From: Clostridia bacterium | Lineage (GTDB): Bacteria; Bacillota; Clostridia; Lachnospirales; Lachnospiraceae | NCBI GenBank assembly: GCA_021201905.1 | Contig: JAJQEA010000339.1 | Span: 1 to 43,382 of the forward strand | Direction: 5' to 3' | DNA: 43,382 nt | Shown here: in pieces, positions 1-8,592 of the stretch | Layout: each line of letters opens with the position of its first letter | How positions within the stretch are numbered: the stretch's first letter is position 1 | Position numbers and translations under genes: made by a program | The notes under the pieces: model-generated | What the model saw: only the letters and a program-made list of their open reading frames with translations | Told to the model about the DNA's origin: nothing | Database searches by the model: none

Positions 1-505
1 CCTTTATAGTCACCACTGGAATGGGGCCATTCTTGAGATACAGATATGTGGAATAGCCGCCAATAATACAGTCACATCCCTGACTTACTGCCTCGGAAAC
101 GCAATATTCCAAATCGTGCCCCTGTTCAACCGGATGATAGGAGGTTTTCACCCCGGTAATCTCTTCCATATGTTCATACTGATACATATGAAAAAACCGC
201 CCTACAATTCCCACCTTCCTGCAGTGATACATCTTCTTGGCCTCGTAGAGAGTCTGAACTATATCGTAACCTGTAATGGGGATATTAATAACGGGTTTCG
301 TGGGATACTGGCGTTTCAGCTCTTCCAGTGTAAAGTTACGCCCCACAAGAACATCATATTCCCTCTCCATTTTGTACTGACGAACCATATCAACCGTCAT
401 CACCTTAAATTCCACAGTGACCTTGTCCTTTTCAGGATAATCCCTGTATACCTCCTGTACTACCGGTTCTAATTCCGGATATGGCACTACGAATAGTATA
501 TCCAA
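1..505 (-). CDS. PrpR-N domain regulator, N-terminal part (cut by window edge)
   Basis: An open frame on the minus strand starts at a TTG (505-503), with an AGGAGG Shine-Dalgarno about 10 bases upstream, and runs off the left edge with 168 codons visible. It begins MDILFVVPYPELEPVVQEVY. It resembles the PrpR N-terminal sensor domain (propionate activator family): an N-terminal beta strand, then VDMVRQYKMEREYDVLVGRN, a KPVINIPITGYDIVQTLYEA stretch and a GCDCIIGGYST stretch near the visible end. This domain usually senses a small molecule at the front of a sigma-54 activator or another DNA-binding regulator. The output domain lies outside the window, so the class of regulator is not determined. 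Confidence 0.75.
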   Translation of the reverse strand, partial: MDILFVVPYPELEPVVQEVYRDYPEKDKVTVEFKVMTVDMVRQYKMEREYDVLVGRNFTLEELKRQYPTKPVINIPITGYDIVQTLYEAKKMYHCRKVGIVGRFFHMYQYEHMEEITGVKTSYHPVEQGHDLEYCVSEAVSQGCDCIIGGYSTYLYLKNGPIPVVTIK

Positions 506-557
506 TCTGGTGCTCCCTCCTCTGTTTATTATGATTACATCTGCCGCGCCATAAATT

Positions 558-588
558 ACACAGGTCCTGCAATCTACAGGACCTGTGT
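558..588. terminator. 12-bp perfect stem-loop between the minus-strand genes
   Basis: ACACAGGTCCTG (558-569) and its exact reverse complement (577-588) flank a 7-base loop. It lies just after the stop of the coiled-coil gene and before the PrpR-N gene on the same strand. A clear T-run is missing; the minus strand continues with AATTTATGG. It is probably a weak terminator or a processing hairpin. Confidence 0.5.
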
Positions 589-610
589 ACATAGCTGTTA
601 TATTAAAATT

Positions 611-1723
611 TTATGGCCGCCCCAAATCCTGTCCCGCATCCTGATATATCTTAATGGCCTCTGTAATATTAGACGCCGAACCAGCCTGTATGATTCGGGA
701 AAGCTGGGCCAATTTTTCCGGCTGCAGAAATTCTCTTCCCAAATACGGACCATAGGTATCTGCTATGCGTATATTCTGTTCCCTGATACTGCTCTCCAGA
801 TTGCGTAGATTCGCGGACACTTCGTCCAGCTCCTGGCTGAGCCTGTCCAGCTTATCCTTATGACTGGCTATGATTTCATCTGAAATAATGGTTTTTGTCA
901 CATTTTCAAAAGTACCCAGAGCGTCTTTTTTCCTGGAAGCAATCTCCGACAGTTCCTGTTCAACGCAGGCAATCTCATCGTCATATTTTTCAAGGTCATA
1001 CAAATCCTCACTGCCGTCCTTCTGAATGGTTCTGGTAATGACCTTTATTTTCTTCTGGTTCGATCTCAAGAGGTTGCGTATATCCCTCCCCCGCTTCAGC
1101 GTATCCTGATGACAAAGTCTGGTCTTATTGCCAATCATCACATAAAGTCCGCCAAACAGGAGCACATCCACAAAATACACAGCCGCCAGATACCAGATAA
1201 CTCTCTGGGGAATCAAAAAGTAGATACCGCACGGAATTCCCAAAAAGCAGATAACCAGGGTAAACAGAAAAATCATAATTTCCCTGAAGCCTCTGGGATA
1301 GTACAGAGCATAATAAAATGTGGTCCCACACCAGGCGGGCACCCGGTTCTTCTGGAACAATGTCCTCATCTGGACCTTCAGATCCCGGTTGTGTTCCTGC
1401 AGCTCGCTGGTCTCCTCGGCAATCCGTTCCTTTACCCCCTGGCTCTTGGCCTTCTCCCGTTTTGCCCTGGCCTTCCTTAGACGCTCCTGGCCTTTTCCAA
1501 TCTCCTGGTCATAACTGGAATTAATCTCATCCAAGCGTTTCTTAATCGTCTGGTTCACGGAGTCAGACACAGCCTTCCTGGCAGCCGCAAGCTCCCGCTC
1601 TTTCATCTCTTCTTCATCCGCCAGCTGGCCGGCCGTATTCTGGTCACAGTTAAGACGGTACACCGCATCCCTGGCATCTGCCAGGAACTTTACATAATCC
1701 GTAATTGCCTGTCCCACCTGCAT
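611..1723 (-). CDS. Unknown membrane protein with two coiled-coil regions
   Basis: 370 aa, not recognised. Residues about 35-120 are highly charged and heptad-like (E/K/R/Q rich). Two adjacent hydrophobic helices follow at about 148-172 and 176-198, then a second long charged helical region at about 205-330. The layout suggests a membrane hairpin holding two cytoplasmic coiled coils, as in envelope scaffold or stress proteins, but no family can be named. A good Shine-Dalgarno (AAGGAGG) precedes the ATG. The gene follows the GH4 gene by 80 bases on the same strand and may be read with it, although an inverted repeat lies between them. Confidence 0.8.
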   Translation of the reverse strand: MQVGQAITDYVKFLADARDAVYRLNCDQNTAGQLADEEEMKERELAAARKAVSDSVNQTIKKRLDEINSSYDQEIGKGQERLRKARAKREKAKSQGVKERIAEETSELQEHNRDLKVQMRTLFQKNRVPAWCGTTFYYALYYPRGFREIMIFLFTLVICFLGIPCGIYFLIPQRVIWYLAAVYFVDVLLFGGLYVMIGNKTRLCHQDTLKRGRDIRNLLRSNQKKIKVITRTIQKDGSEDLYDLEKYDDEIACVEQELSEIASRKKDALGTFENVTKTIISDEIIASHKDKLDRLSQELDEVSANLRNLESSIREQNIRIADTYGPYLGREFLQPEKLAQLSRIIQAGSASNITEAIKIYQDAGQDLGRP

Positions 1724-1734
1724 TTCCTCCTTAT

Positions 1735-1777
1735 GGGAACATTTGTCATTATGTATAGCTTACTACAAATAGTTCCC
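1735..1777. repeat. Imperfect inverted repeat upstream of the coiled-coil gene
   Basis: GGGAACATTTGT (1735-1746) faces ACAAATAGTTCCC (1765-1777), matching apart from one inserted base. It sits 12 bases before the start of the minus-strand coiled-coil gene and after the GH4 stop. It could be an operator or an RNA hairpin; no T-run supports a terminator. Confidence 0.4.
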
Positions 1778-1803
1778 ACGGGCAAGGGATGTTACAAAAA
1801 ATT

Positions 1804-3198
1804 CTAATATGGCCGATGATACTTTTTGGTTCCGTCCAGCATATCCCTTACAAGCTGTCTGATATCCTGCTCTTTACGCTTCCTGCCTTTGACCTGAGGA
1901 TCCTTCATAAAGGCCTGGACCACCAGCTCCTCATTGCAGGTAAGGGCTGCCTCCAATATGGTTTCGTGATTCTCAACAGCAGGCATGATAAGCTCCTTCA
2001 CACCTTCAGGCAGGTTTCCGGCCAGAATGGGGCGGATGGCATCCCGTTCAAAAACCGCATTTGTCTCAACTACCGCCTGTGCCGGCAGATTTCCAATCTG
2101 CAGTCCCGTATTGGGTATGTTCACATTGCTGACCACCCGTTCCAGTCCACAGAGTGCTTTGATGAGAAGAATTCCTTCCTCTCCCGTGGGATTCAGTTCA
2201 ATCTCCTCCTCACCCTTCAGAAGCCTGCGGCTCTTTTCAAGCCGGTTTTCCAAATCTTCCTTGCGCCACTTCACGGAAGTCAGGGCGAATTTCCATTTTG
2301 CCACGGTCTCAGGGTCCTTCAGATACTCGTCCCCCGGCATAAACTCTGCCAGGTGGCGGTCTCCGGCCGCGGCAATAAGGCCAAAACGCTTAAATAAATC
2401 AAATTTTACCCTGTGTGCGCAGGCAAAGCATGCATTGGCCCAGTTGGTGTCGCGCTCCGCATAACCTTCCTCAAAATGCTCATCCACATACTTCCTGTAC
2501 AAGGGAAACAAATCGATTCCCTTGTAGGACGCATAGTCAAACCAGGTAAAATGATTGATTCCCAATACATTCACATGAATATCCTTTCTGTCAATGTCTC
2601 TTATTCCCAGAACATCCTCTGCAATCCCCTTCAACACCTTCTGGGTGCCAAATACTTCGTGGCAGCATCCGAATGCCTTAATCTGAGGAAATACGTGGTA
2701 CAATGTCTTTACACACAGGGACATGGGATTGGTATAATTGATAACCCAGGCATCCGGGGAATATTGTTTAATAGCTTTTGCGAATTCAACATAGATAGGA
2801 ATGGTACGCAGGGCTCTCATCATACCTCCCGGCCCGGCTGTATCACCTACAGACTGGTATATACCCAGACGCTCCGGCATATGAACATCCACCGCCATCT
2901 CGTCAAAGGTTCCGGGAAGAATGGAGATAACAACAAAATCAGCTCCTGTCAGAGCTTCTTCCATGCTCATACAGGTCCTGTATGTCCATTTACCCTCAGC
3001 TTCCTTTCTCTGAGACAGGCAGTTTCCAATGACTTCATTAGCTCTGGCTGCCTCCATGTCAATATCATACAGCCGTATGGTACCTCCCAGCCTTGGTTCC
3101 ATGGCCAGATCTGTCATAAATGTCCTGGCCCATCCATGGGATCCGCCTCCTATGTAAGCAATCTGTACATCCTTTACCGCGTCATTCTCATACATCAT
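1804..3198 (-). CDS. Family 4 glycosidase, likely alpha-galacturonidase (LplD-like)
   Basis: 464 aa, the usual GH4 length. GH4 enzymes use NAD and a divalent metal for redox-assisted hydrolysis. Visible features are the nucleotide-binding GGGSHGW at about 17-23, NPMS at about 157-160, the metal-site Cys-His within C179-H180-E181-V182, and NHFTW at about 215-219. The CHEV tetrapeptide is the published signature of the alpha-galacturonidase branch (B. subtilis LplD type), distinct from alpha-galactosidase or 6-phospho-glucosidase branches. The divergent AraC gene is its probable regulator, which fits pectin-derived sugar use in the cytoplasm. Start: ATG with GGAAGG 8 bases upstream. Substrate is inferred from the motif only. 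Confidence 0.88.
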   Translation of the reverse strand: MMYENDAVKDVQIAYIGGGSHGWARTFMTDLAMEPRLGGTIRLYDIDMEAARANEVIGNCLSQRKEAEGKWTYRTCMSMEEALTGADFVVISILPGTFDEMAVDVHMPERLGIYQSVGDTAGPGGMMRALRTIPIYVEFAKAIKQYSPDAWVINYTNPMSLCVKTLYHVFPQIKAFGCCHEVFGTQKVLKGIAEDVLGIRDIDRKDIHVNVLGINHFTWFDYASYKGIDLFPLYRKYVDEHFEEGYAERDTNWANACFACAHRVKFDLFKRFGLIAAAGDRHLAEFMPGDEYLKDPETVAKWKFALTSVKWRKEDLENRLEKSRRLLKGEEEIELNPTGEEGILLIKALCGLERVVSNVNIPNTGLQIGNLPAQAVVETNAVFERDAIRPILAGNLPEGVKELIMPAVENHETILEAALTCNEELVVQAFMKDPQVKGRKRKEQDIRQLVRDMLDGTKKYHRPY

Positions 3199-3345
3199 CT
3201 TAAATACCTTCCTCTCTCCATGCCGTTTCTTTATTCCCTATTCTATACTGGACATTATAGATAAATTTAGTATAATTATCTTATTCTATATTGATTAATT
3301 TCGGATTTATTCAACTTATATTTACTATAATACAGGAGAACGATT

Positions 3346-4212
3346 ATGGAACAAGTCATCTATACAGAAAAAACAGACGGCATCGCCATCGACCGTATCC
3401 GCAGGGAGGCCGCCTTTTCCATGCCCCGCAAACATCTCCACAATGAATATGAGATATACTATCTGCTGGAAGGAGAACGGTATTATTTCATTGACAGAAG
3501 GACCTATCATGTCACAGGCGGAAGCCTGGTATTCATTGACAGGAATCAGATCCGCCAGACCAGCCAGGCTGGCTCCTGTAGTCACGAACGAATCCTTATA
3601 TCCCTGGACCAAAGTCCCTTTACAGAATTTTTGGCATTTACAGGCGAAATGTCTCTCCCAGACTTTTTCCGCCGTCATTCCGGTATCCTTACCCTGGAAA
3701 AGGAAGAGCGGAGCCTGGCTGAATACCTGTTGGATGGTGCAGTAAAAGAACTCCATGAAAAAAAGACGGGATTCAGGCATATGGCCATGTCAAATCTGTC
3801 CCAGCTTTTCATTCTCGCCCAGAGGCACATGTCAGGTCCTTCCCCCTCTCCCGGCCTCCCTCTGTCCACCCAGCCCAAACACAGGAAGGTGGATGAAGTG
3901 GCATCCTATATCATTGACCATTATGATGAATCTCTGTCCCTAGAAATGATAGCAGACCATTTTTATATTAACAAATGTTACCTGAGCCGGATTTTCAAGG
4001 AAGCGTCCGGATTCACGGTTAATGAGTATATTAATATGATACGGATCCGCCATTCCAGAGAGCTTTTGTCCAGCAGTTCCATGAGCATTACAGAGGTATC
4101 AGAATCCGTTGGATATGAGACCATCACCTATTTTGAACGTGTATTTAACCAGTACACCCAGACCTCGCCTTCCGGATACCGAAAACAATACCGGTTAAAA
4201 AATGACTTTTAA
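3346..4212 (+). CDS. AraC-family transcriptional regulator
   Basis: 288 aa. The N-terminal part has a cupin-like sugar-sensing pattern (HNEYEIYYLLEG about residues 28-39, then GGSLVFIDRNQIRQT). The C-terminal 100 residues carry the two AraC helix-turn-helix motifs, with LSLEMIADHFYINKCYLSRI and the ending SVGYETITYFERVFNQYTQTSPSGYR. It is transcribed divergently from the GH4 gene across a 147-base AT-rich spacer, so it very likely controls that gene and itself. Start: ATG after CAGGAG. The identity of the effector is unknown; galacturonate or an oligogalacturonide is an inference from the neighbour. Confidence 0.92.
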   Translation: MEQVIYTEKTDGIAIDRIRREAAFSMPRKHLHNEYEIYYLLEGERYYFIDRRTYHVTGGSLVFIDRNQIRQTSQAGSCSHERILISLDQSPFTEFLAFTGEMSLPDFFRRHSGILTLEKEERSLAEYLLDGAVKELHEKKTGFRHMAMSNLSQLFILAQRHMSGPSPSPGLPLSTQPKHRKVDEVASYIIDHYDESLSLEMIADHFYINKCYLSRIFKEASGFTVNEYINMIRIRHSRELLSSSSMSITEVSESVGYETITYFERVFNQYTQTSPSGYRKQYRLKNDF

Positions 4213-4287
4213 AACATCGGATTAGATGTTATACTAAAACATCAGAAACCTGTATGCCCGCCAATCGTTTGCGAAAGGAGAAGCTTT

Positions 4288-4554
4288 ATGTTCAGAATGT
4301 GGGGAAAATTAATGAAAGACAACCATCTGCTAAAAGATACTGTGGTCTGCATATCTGACTATTCCTTATCCAGAACTCAGATGGTCTTTGATTCCCTGGA
4401 TTCTATTTGCTATGAATTTGATCTGGAAAAACCCATCTGGCTGGACGCTACTGTAAAGGAATTTAAGTATCATGATAAAGCCAGATTCACACAGGATAAT
4501 TTTATCGAATCAGTAGATTTCGATTTTCTGGAGATTCAGGTAATTGAAGAATAA
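4288..4554 (+). CDS. Small conserved-looking protein of unknown function
   Basis: 88 aa, not recognised. It has no membrane segment or signal peptide and is acidic at the end (FDFLEIQVIEE). The ATG is preceded by AAAGGAGAAGC, a good ribosome-binding site. It lies 75 bases after the AraC gene and 15 bases before the MerR regulator, so it may be cotranscribed with the latter. A short inverted repeat (AACATC/GATGTT, about 4213-4230) lies just upstream. It is accepted as real because of start signal, spacing and codon-like composition; no role can be assigned. Confidence 0.7.
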   Translation: MFRMWGKLMKDNHLLKDTVVCISDYSLSRTQMVFDSLDSICYEFDLEKPIWLDATVKEFKYHDKARFTQDNFIESVDFDFLEIQVIEE

Positions 4555-4569
4555 AGTGGAGACTACATC

Positions 4570-5397
4570 GTGAAAAACCTTTTCACAATCGGAGAAATGG
4601 CCGAACTGTTCGGCATCAACATACGCACCCTGCGATATTACGATGAAATTGGCATCCTGCACCCTGAGACAGCGGATCCGGAGACCGGATACCGCTATTA
4701 CTCCACCCGCCAGTTTGAACGCCTGAATACCATCAAGTATCTCCGTGCCCTGGGAGTATCCCTGAAAAAAATTGCATTGTTTTTTGAGAACAGGGACGTG
4801 GATATCATGCTGGGGCTGCTGAAAGAACAAAAGGATGAAACCCAGGCAAAAATCAGCGAACTGATGCAGATTGAACAGAAGCTGGAATACCGTCTCAGGG
4901 CCCTGGAGGATGCCATTCATACACAACTCGGTGAAATCAGGACCCTGCATTTTGACCAAAGGCAGATTGCGTACCTGAGAAAGGATATCAGGCTGGGGGA
5001 GGACCTGGAATTCTCACTTAGGGAGCTGGAACGGGCCAATACCCTGGAACCTGTGATGTTTCTGGGCAAGGTGGGTGTTTCCCTGTCCTCTGCCAATCTG
5101 AAGGCCCGCAATTTCCAATCATTTTCAGGTATCTTTGTACTGCTTGAGAAGGAGGACCACTATCAGGGCAAGGAACAATATCTGTAGGCTGGGGATTATG
5201 TGAGCGTGCGGTTTTCCGGCACACATCAGGAAGCGCCGCAGTACTATATTCTGCTTTTGGAGTATATGAATCAGATGGGATATTCCTGCTGCGGGGATTC
5301 CGTGGAGATCACGCTGATAGATGCGGGTTTTACCAATGATACGTCCCGTTATGTGACGGAAATACAAATTCCATTTTCAAAAAGTCCGGGGAAATAA
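4570..5397 (+). pseudogene. BmrR-like MerR regulator interrupted by an in-frame TAG
   Basis: The frame runs from GTG 4570 to a TAA at 5395-5397 but contains a TAG at 5185-5187 (codon 206). Before it are a MerR helix-turn-helix (FTIGEMAELFGINIRTLRYY), a dimerising coiled coil at about 75-117 and the start of an effector-binding domain. After the TAG the same frame continues with AGDYVSVRFSGTHQEAPQYY and further residues typical of the C-terminal GyrI-like ligand domain. Intact relatives (BmrR, BltR, Mta) activate multidrug efflux genes, and a MATE pump lies directly downstream with a fitting operator. One C-to-T change (CAG to TAG) would explain the stop. The truncated product keeps its DNA-binding part and might still act. 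Confidence 0.85.
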
Positions 5398-5436
5398 ATA
5401 CAGAAAAATAAATATTGGTAAAATAAACATTTCTTA

Positions 5437-5467
5437 TTGACCCTCCAGTTACTGGAGGGTTTATTTT
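5437..5467 (+). promoter_or_regulatory. MerR-type promoter and operator of the MATE gene
   Basis: TTGACC (5437-5442) and TATTTT (5462-5467) are separated by 19 bases, two more than optimal. A perfect dyad with arms ACCCTCCAG (5440-5448) and CTGGAGGGT (5452-5460) lies almost entirely inside that spacer. An over-long spacer with a central GAGGGT dyad is the hallmark of promoters activated by MerR-family proteins such as BmrR, which twist the DNA. The dyad could also fold as a hairpin followed by TTTATTTT and act as a terminator for the regulator, so it may do both. Confidence 0.75.
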
Positions 5468-5504
5468 AATTCTTAGTAAATGTTAAATTGAGGAGAGATT
5501 CATC

Positions 5505-6875
5505 ATGAAAAACGACAATCTGCTGACCGAGGGCAATGTATTTCACGTACTTCTGGCATTCTCCGTCCCATTTCTGGTTGCCAATATCATACAGGCCCTT
5601 TATGGGGCCGTGGACCTGATGGTCATAGGGTGGTACTGCACGCCGGAGAGCGTGGCCGCTGTGTCCACCGGAACCCAGGTAACCCAAATCATCACCAGCA
5701 TGGTATCCGGCCTGACTCTGGGCGGTACGATTCTGGTGGGAAAATACACCGGCATGAAGGATGAGGAAAGGACCTGCCGCACCATTGGGACCACCCTGTC
5801 CGTATTTGCAATTGTGGCATTGGTGCTGACTGTCGGAATGCTGATTTTCAGGGACACCATACTTGCTGCCTTAAAGACACCGGCGGCCTCCATGGATGAG
5901 GCCAGACAGTATGTGACCATATGCTTCTGCGGCATATTCTTCATCTGCGGCTACAATGCCATAAGCGCCATACTGCGGGGATACGGCGATTCCCGCAGGC
6001 CCATGTACTTTGTGGCGTTGTCCTGTGTGCTCAACATTGCAGGCGATATCATTTTCGTGAAGTATCTGGGATTGGGCGTAGCCGGCACAGCCCTGGCAAC
6101 CGTTCTCTCCCAATCCATCAGCATGATATGTTCCATTGTCTACCTTAACAGGAAGAGGTTCATATTTACCTTTACCCTTAAAAACCTGCGCATTGACAGG
6201 GACAGGCTGAAGGAGCTGGCAATGGTGGGAATTCCCATTTCCTCCCAGGAATGCATGGTGCGGCTGTCCTTCCTTTACCTGACCTCGGTCACCGACCGCC
6301 TGGGAGTGAACGCAGTAGCCGCAGTTGGCATTGCCAGCAAATATGACGTGTTCGCCATGCTCCCTGCCACTTCCATCGCCAGCGCCCTGGCAGCCATCAC
6401 GGCCCAGAACTACGGCGCAGGAAAGCCGGAACGGGCTAGGCAGTCCCTGGCGGCCGGGATTGGCTTTGCGGTACTGGCATCCTCTGTCTTCTTCCTGTGG
6501 GCCCAGCTGTCTCCCCAGACCATGATTGGACTCTTTAACACCAATCCTGATATCATAGAGGCAGGAATTCCATTTTTCCATTCATGCAGCTTTGATTACC
6601 TGGCTGTTTCCTTTGTATTCTGTCTCAACGGGTTTATGAATGGCCGTTCCAAGACAGTGTTTACCATGGTCAGCTGCTGTTTCGGCGCTCTGGCCCTCAG
6701 AATGCCTCTCATATGGCTGGCCTACACCTATTGCCCGGATAACCTGTTTGTCATCGGACTGATTGCGCCTGCTGTGTCAGGCTTTATGGCTGTATATACC
6801 ATGCTTTTTGTGATACGGCAGCTAAGACAGGACAAAAGCGGGCGCAGGAAGGAGCTTACGCTCCGCAGTGTCTGA
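5505..6875 (+). CDS. MATE family multidrug/Na+ antiporter
   Basis: 456 aa with about twelve hydrophobic helices, the normal MATE size. The start FHVLLAFSVPFLVANIIQAL and the following DLMVIGWY...SVAAVSTGTQV are the typical first-helix region of this family, and the duplicated second half begins near residue 235 (ELAMVGIPISSQECMVRLSF). MATE proteins export cationic drugs and metabolites in exchange for Na+ or H+. Start: ATG with GAGGAG 9 bases upstream. The MerR-type promoter and adjacent regulator indicate drug-inducible expression, although the regulator is interrupted here. The substrate cannot be told from sequence. Confidence 0.93.
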   Translation: MKNDNLLTEGNVFHVLLAFSVPFLVANIIQALYGAVDLMVIGWYCTPESVAAVSTGTQVTQIITSMVSGLTLGGTILVGKYTGMKDEERTCRTIGTTLSVFAIVALVLTVGMLIFRDTILAALKTPAASMDEARQYVTICFCGIFFICGYNAISAILRGYGDSRRPMYFVALSCVLNIAGDIIFVKYLGLGVAGTALATVLSQSISMICSIVYLNRKRFIFTFTLKNLRIDRDRLKELAMVGIPISSQECMVRLSFLYLTSVTDRLGVNAVAAVGIASKYDVFAMLPATSIASALAAITAQNYGAGKPERARQSLAAGIGFAVLASSVFFLWAQLSPQTMIGLFNTNPDIIEAGIPFFHSCSFDYLAVSFVFCLNGFMNGRSKTVFTMVSCCFGALALRMPLIWLAYTYCPDNLFVIGLIAPAVSGFMAVYTMLFVIRQLRQDKSGRRKELTLRSV

Positions 6876-6962
6876 CACGGGCTAATACTACCACCCCACC
6901 CACACACAACCCACACACAATTCCCCTATTCTCCATCTGGTCTCCCAAACTTCGGGCAATCG

Positions 6963-7006
6963 AAAAGCCGCCCTGCTGACTCACCCCATCAGCAGGACGG
7001 CCTTTT
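6963..7006. terminator. Bidirectional terminator between the MATE gene and pgi
   Basis: GCCGCCCTGCTGA (6967-6979) pairs with TCAGCAGGACGGC (6989-7001), one mismatch that becomes a G-U pair on the minus strand. The stem is flanked by AAAA and TTTT, so it can serve both converging genes. The 90 bases before it are a C/A-rich low-complexity stretch. Confidence 0.8.
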
Positions 7007-7087
7007 CTCTGTGCCGTATCTCTATTAAGCTTTCATCCGACTAAGATTTATGGTGTGACTGGCCAGCCCCCGCCGGCCCGGCCGCCA

Positions 7088-8437
7088 TTACAGCCTCTTA
7101 AGCAGTTCCTCTCTCTGAGCCTCATATCCGGGCTTACCTAACAGTGCGAACATGTTTCTCTTATAGCTCTCCACACCTGGCTGGTTAAACGGATTCACGC
7201 CCAGGATATATCCGCTGACACCGCAAGCGAACTCGAAGAAGTAAAACAGTTCTCCCAGACAGAACTCGTTCTGCTCCGGAATCTTAACCATCAGGTTGGG
7301 TACATTGCCATCGGTGTGGGCCAGTATGGTTCCGTTCATGGCGCTCTTATTTACAAAATCAACACTCTTTCCCGCCAGATAATTCATGCCGTCGGTATCC
7401 ACGTCTTCCTTATTCAGAAGAATCTCTGCCGGAGATTCCTCTACACTGAGAACTGTCTCAAACATGATACGTGATCCGTCCTGGATGAACTGGCCCATGG
7501 AGTGGAGATCCGTGGTCAGATCCACTGCCGCCGGGAAAATGCCTCTCTGGTCCTTGCCCTCGCTCTCGCCGTAGAGCTGCTTCCACCACTCGGACACATA
7601 GTGAAGGCTTGGCTCATAATTGGCTACGATTTCAACTACCTTGCCCTTGCGGTGCAAGATGTTGCGCACAGCCGCGTACTGAAGGGCCGCGTTGGATTCA
7701 TATGGTGCATCTAGGGCTTTCTGTCTGCCTGAAGCAGCCCCCTCCATCAACTTATCAATATCCGCTCCACTTACTGCAATCGGAAGAAGGCCTACAGCCG
7801 TCAATACGGAGAAACGTCCGCCCACGTCATCCGGCACAACGAATTCCTCATAGCCTTCTTCGTCTGCCAGGTTCTTAAGGGCGCCTTTAGCCTTGTCAGT
7901 GGTTGCGTAGATGCGCTTGTTGGCTTCTTCCTTGCCATATTTTTCAATAAGCATTTCCTTAAATACACGGAATGCGATTGCAGGTTCTGTGGTAGTGCCT
8001 GACTTGGAAATGATGTTGACGGAGAAATCCTTGCCGTCCAGTACCTGCTTTAAGTCATGGATATATTTACTGCTGATGCTGTTTCCTACAAAATAAATCT
8101 CAGGTGTCTTGCGAACGCTCTTGGGTAACACATTGTAAAAGCTGTGCGACAGAAATTCAATGGCTGCTCTCGCTCCCAGATAGGAGCCGCCAATACCTAC
8201 CACCAGCAGGACGTCAGAATCATTCTGAATCTTTTCCGCTGCCTTCTTAATCCTTGCAAATTCATCCTTATCATAATCTACCGGCAAATCGATCCATCCC
8301 AGAAAATCATTACCGGCGCCAGTCTTACTCAGCAAGGTCTCCTTTGCACTCATGACTGTGGTCTTAAAATTGGCCATCTCTTCCGCAGAAACGAATCCTG
8401 CTGCCTTGGAATAATCAAACATAACTTCCTTTCCCAT
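7088..8437 (-). CDS. pgi: Glucose-6-phosphate isomerase
   Basis: About 449 aa, the short clostridial form. It interconverts glucose-6-phosphate and fructose-6-phosphate in glycolysis. Visible signatures include [40 protein letters not shown] (phosphate-binding SGTT), the family signature [16 protein letters not shown], and [15 protein letters not shown]. An upstream ATG at 8473 extends the frame by 12 residues, but the ATG at 8437 has AAGGAG upstream and gives the expected N-terminus [15 protein letters not shown], so I chose it. It is monocistronic and ends before the bidirectional terminator. Confidence 0.95.
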   Translation of the reverse strand: MGKEVMFDYSKAAGFVSAEEMANFKTTVMSAKETLLSKTGAGNDFLGWIDLPVDYDKDEFARIKKAAEKIQNDSDVLLVVGIGGSYLGARAAIEFLSHSFYNVLPKSVRKTPEIYFVGNSISSKYIHDLKQVLDGKDFSVNIISKSGTTTEPAIAFRVFKEMLIEKYGKEEANKRIYATTDKAKGALKNLADEEGYEEFVVPDDVGGRFSVLTAVGLLPIAVSGADIDKLMEGAASGRQKALDAPYESNAALQYAAVRNILHRKGKVVEIVANYEPSLHYVSEWWKQLYGESEGKDQRGIFPAAVDLTTDLHSMGQFIQDGSRIMFETVLSVEESPAEILLNKEDVDTDGMNYLAGKSVDFVNKSAMNGTILAHTDGNVPNLMVKIPEQNEFCLGELFYFFEFACGVSGYILGVNPFNQPGVESYKRNMFALLGKPGYEAQREELLKRL

Positions 8438-8592
8438 AACTCGCGCTCTCCTTTTCTTATGTCCATGGACCATATGTCCATGATTCTATCAGTGCTGCGG
8501 TAAAGCCGCTTATCTCTTAAATTATAACATAATTTCCCTTATAATACCATTTCTTTCTGACCCTGGAAACAAATTCCTGAAAGTCAGCATAT

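Noticed and set aside
116..472. 118-codon plus-strand open frame at the left end
   Set aside because: It lies opposite the PrpR-N frame, has no ribosome-binding site and its composition is that of an antisense shadow.
5440..5470. Dyad after the MerR gene as a simple terminator only
   Set aside because: It fits the 19-base MerR promoter geometry so exactly that a regulatory site is the better primary call, though both roles are possible.
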